This document shows positions 5,000 to 6,329 of a DNA stretch of 6,329 nt, piece by piece. Positions within the stretch are counted from its first letter, which is position 1. Every line of letters starts with the position of its first letter. A model generated the notes under the pieces. It was not told where the DNA came from. It searched no databases and saw only the letters and a program-made list of their open reading frames with translations. The stretch covers positions 1-6,329 of the forward strand of contig ONYB01000174.1 of NCBI GenBank assembly GCA_900321895.1, given 5' to 3'. Made by a program: the position numbers and the translations under genes. The DNA is from an uncultured Brachyspira sp. Its GTDB lineage: Bacteria; Cyanobacteriota; Vampirovibrionia; Gastranaerophilales; Gastranaerophilaceae.

Positions 5000-6329
5000 T
5001 TATTTACTTTTATCAGTGGGTTTCGGTTTACGTTTTTGACCGTTTTTACCCCTGTGCGGATTTTTCCCGTTACGTTGAGGGGAATTCGGAGCATTTGAGT
5101 GTGATGTTTGAATTCTTTTTACACTGTATACATCCGGAATTGCCTGAATGCAATTTATAACTTTTTTCAAAGTTTCAACATTATCAAGCTCAATACCAAG
5201 TTCAATAACCCCGATTTTGTTACTTTTCGACTTAACATTAGCATAATTAATGTTAATATTGTTATCGGAAACGGCTGCGATAATATCTTTCAAAAGCCCG
5301 AGTTTTTCGCCCGTTTCAACTCTAATGGTAGTCGAGTAAGTTTTGTTGACGTTTATACCCGACCAGTGAATATCAAGCATACGTTCAGGCGGAACATTTT
5401 CGAGCGTTTTGCAATCCAGCCTGTGAACAGTTACTCCTTTTGAGCGGGTTACAACACCCACGATAGGTTCACCGGGGATTGGCGAACAGCACTTCGCAAA
5501 AGAATAAAGCAAACCTTCCAAGCCGATAATATCTTTTTCGGACTTTTTACTTCTTGAGGTGTGGAAAGTTCCTTCAAGTTTTTCTTCTTGCGGTTTTTTA
5601 ATTTTGTTCAAGACTTTGTTTGCGGTTGTTTCTCCGTAACCTATTGCCGCAAAAAGGTCTTCAGCACTTTGATAATTCATCACTTTGGCGATTTTTTCAA
5701 ATTCACCCTGTTTCATGTAATCATCAAAAACTGCTTTTGTAAGTTCGTGTTCAAGGTTTGTTTTGCCCATTTCAATATGGCTTTCACGGTTATTTTTCTT
5801 GAACCACTGCTTAATTTTTGAGGCTGCCTGTTTTGTTACGACAAAGTTTAACCAGTCTAAGCGTGGAGCCGGAGTTTTGGATGTTAAAATTTCGACAATA
5901 TCACCGTTGTTGAGCTTTGTGTCTAATTGAGCAATTCGTCCGTTAATCAAAGCTCCGACAGTTTTGTTGCCGACCTCCGAGTGAATTCTGTATGCAAAAT
6001 CGACAGGGGTTGCATTGACAGGAAGGTCAAAAACATCACCGTTTGGAGTAAACGCAAAAACCTGATCCGAGAACAAGTCCAATTTGACAGAATTGACGTA
6101 ATCTTCCGGAGAAGTAATATCTTTGTCGTATTCAACCATTTTTCTCATCCACGAGAATTGAATATCTGTCGGGTTGTCTGCTTTTTGAGAACCCTTTTCC
6201 TTGTACCGCCAGTGTGCGGCGATACCATATTCTGCGACCTCATGCATTTCCCAAGTTCTGATTTGAACCTCCAGAGGTTTTGAGCGAGGTCCGATAACAG
6301 ATGTGTGCAAGGACTGATACATGTTACCC
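5000..6329 (-). CDS. rel: Long RelA/SpoT-family (p)ppGpp enzyme, N-terminus cut by window edge
   Basis: The family makes, and in bifunctional members also hydrolyses, the stringent-response alarmones (p)ppGpp. Only the last ~442 residues are here; the hydrolase domain and most of the synthetase lie beyond the right edge. Numbering from the first visible Met, which is internal because Gly-Asn precedes it in frame: YQSLHT (2-7) and LEVQIRTWEMHEVAEYG (17-33) end the synthetase. A TGS domain spans about 86-148 (DQVFAFTPNGDVFDLP to GDIVEILTSK). A helical region spans about 150-250. The conserved-cysteine/zinc-finger region spans about 268-310, with Cys278, Cys279, His300 and Cys304. An ACT/RRM domain spans about 328-404. 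The TGS-to-ACT half binds the ribosome and controls the catalytic half. The last ~36 residues form a basic, Lys/Arg/Asn/Pro-rich tail beyond the ACT domain, which is unusual. Mono- or bifunctional status cannot be judged without the HD domain. Its stop lies six bases from the shared terminator. Confidence 0.95.
   Translation of the reverse strand, partial: GNMYQSLHTSVIGPRSKPLEVQIRTWEMHEVAEYGIAAHWRYKEKGSQKADNPTDIQFSWMRKMVEYDKDITSPEDYVNSVKLDLFSDQVFAFTPNGDVFDLPVNATPVDFAYRIHSEVGNKTVGALINGRIAQLDTKLNNGDIVEILTSKTPAPRLDWLNFVVTKQAASKIKQWFKKNNRESHIEMGKTNLEHELTKAVFDDYMKQGEFEKIAKVMNYQSAEDLFAAIGYGETTANKVLNKIKKPQEEKLEGTFHTSRSKKSEKDIIGLEGLLYSFAKCCSPIPGEPIVGVVTRSKGVTVHRLDCKTLENVPPERMLDIHWSGINVNKTYSTTIRVETGEKLGLLKDIIAAVSDNNININYANVKSKSNKIGVIELGIELDNVETLKKVINCIQAIPDVYSVKRIQTSHSNAPNSPQRNGKNPHRGKNGQKRKPKPTDKSK

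Noticed and set aside
5108..6283. Open frames on the plus strand opposite the Rel gene, and similar ones opposite or within gap, the WYL genes and anmK
   Set aside because: They are rich in Phe, Ser and Cys, as expected of antisense readings of AT-rich genes, have no ribosome sites and overlap firmly identified proteins.
6320..6322. ATG at 6322 as the start of the Rel protein
   Set aside because: The frame stays open to the window edge, and the ATG falls in the middle of the conserved synthetase segment just before YQSLHT, so it is an internal Met.

Overview
The window is a piece of an AT-rich bacterial chromosome. Gene starts are led by clear Shine-Dalgarno sequences, promoters look sigma70-like, and codons favour A/T. 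No mobile element, CRISPR array, tRNA or rRNA is visible. The mix of genes and the base composition would fit a gut Gastranaerophilales (Vampirovibrionia) or a low-GC Bacillota. This is an impression from composition and protein style, and a database search would be needed to settle it.

Layout, left to right. (1) Positions 1-779, minus strand: the N-terminal three quarters of glyceraldehyde-3-phosphate dehydrogenase (gap), cut by the left edge, with its own well-formed promoter at 822-850. (2) Positions 907-2764, minus strand: two WYL-domain transcription regulators that overlap by 14 bases and are probably translationally coupled. (3) Positions 2765-3409: a 645-base divergent spacer with no gene. 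It carries A-tracts, two copies of a two-part repeat, two back-to-back hairpins just downstream of a plausible promoter, and a promoter close to the next gene. (4) Positions 3410-4540, plus strand: anhydro-N-acetylmuramic acid kinase (anmK), a peptidoglycan-recycling enzyme. (5) Positions 4677-4928, plus strand: an unrecognised 83-residue soluble protein with a strong ribosome binding site and a bulged stem-loop in its leader. (6) Positions 4964-4994: a strong hairpin terminator shared by convergent genes. (7) Positions 5000-6329, minus strand: the C-terminal part of a long RelA/SpoT-type (p)ppGpp enzyme, cut by the right edge.

The genes do not form one pathway. Glycolysis, wall recycling and stringent response are housekeeping functions. 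The least explained parts are the overlapping WYL pair with its repeat-bearing control region, and the small orphan protein with its structured leader. No defence or other accessory gene is visible beside the WYL pair, so its targets cannot be read from this window. I do not see a clear new multi-gene system here.
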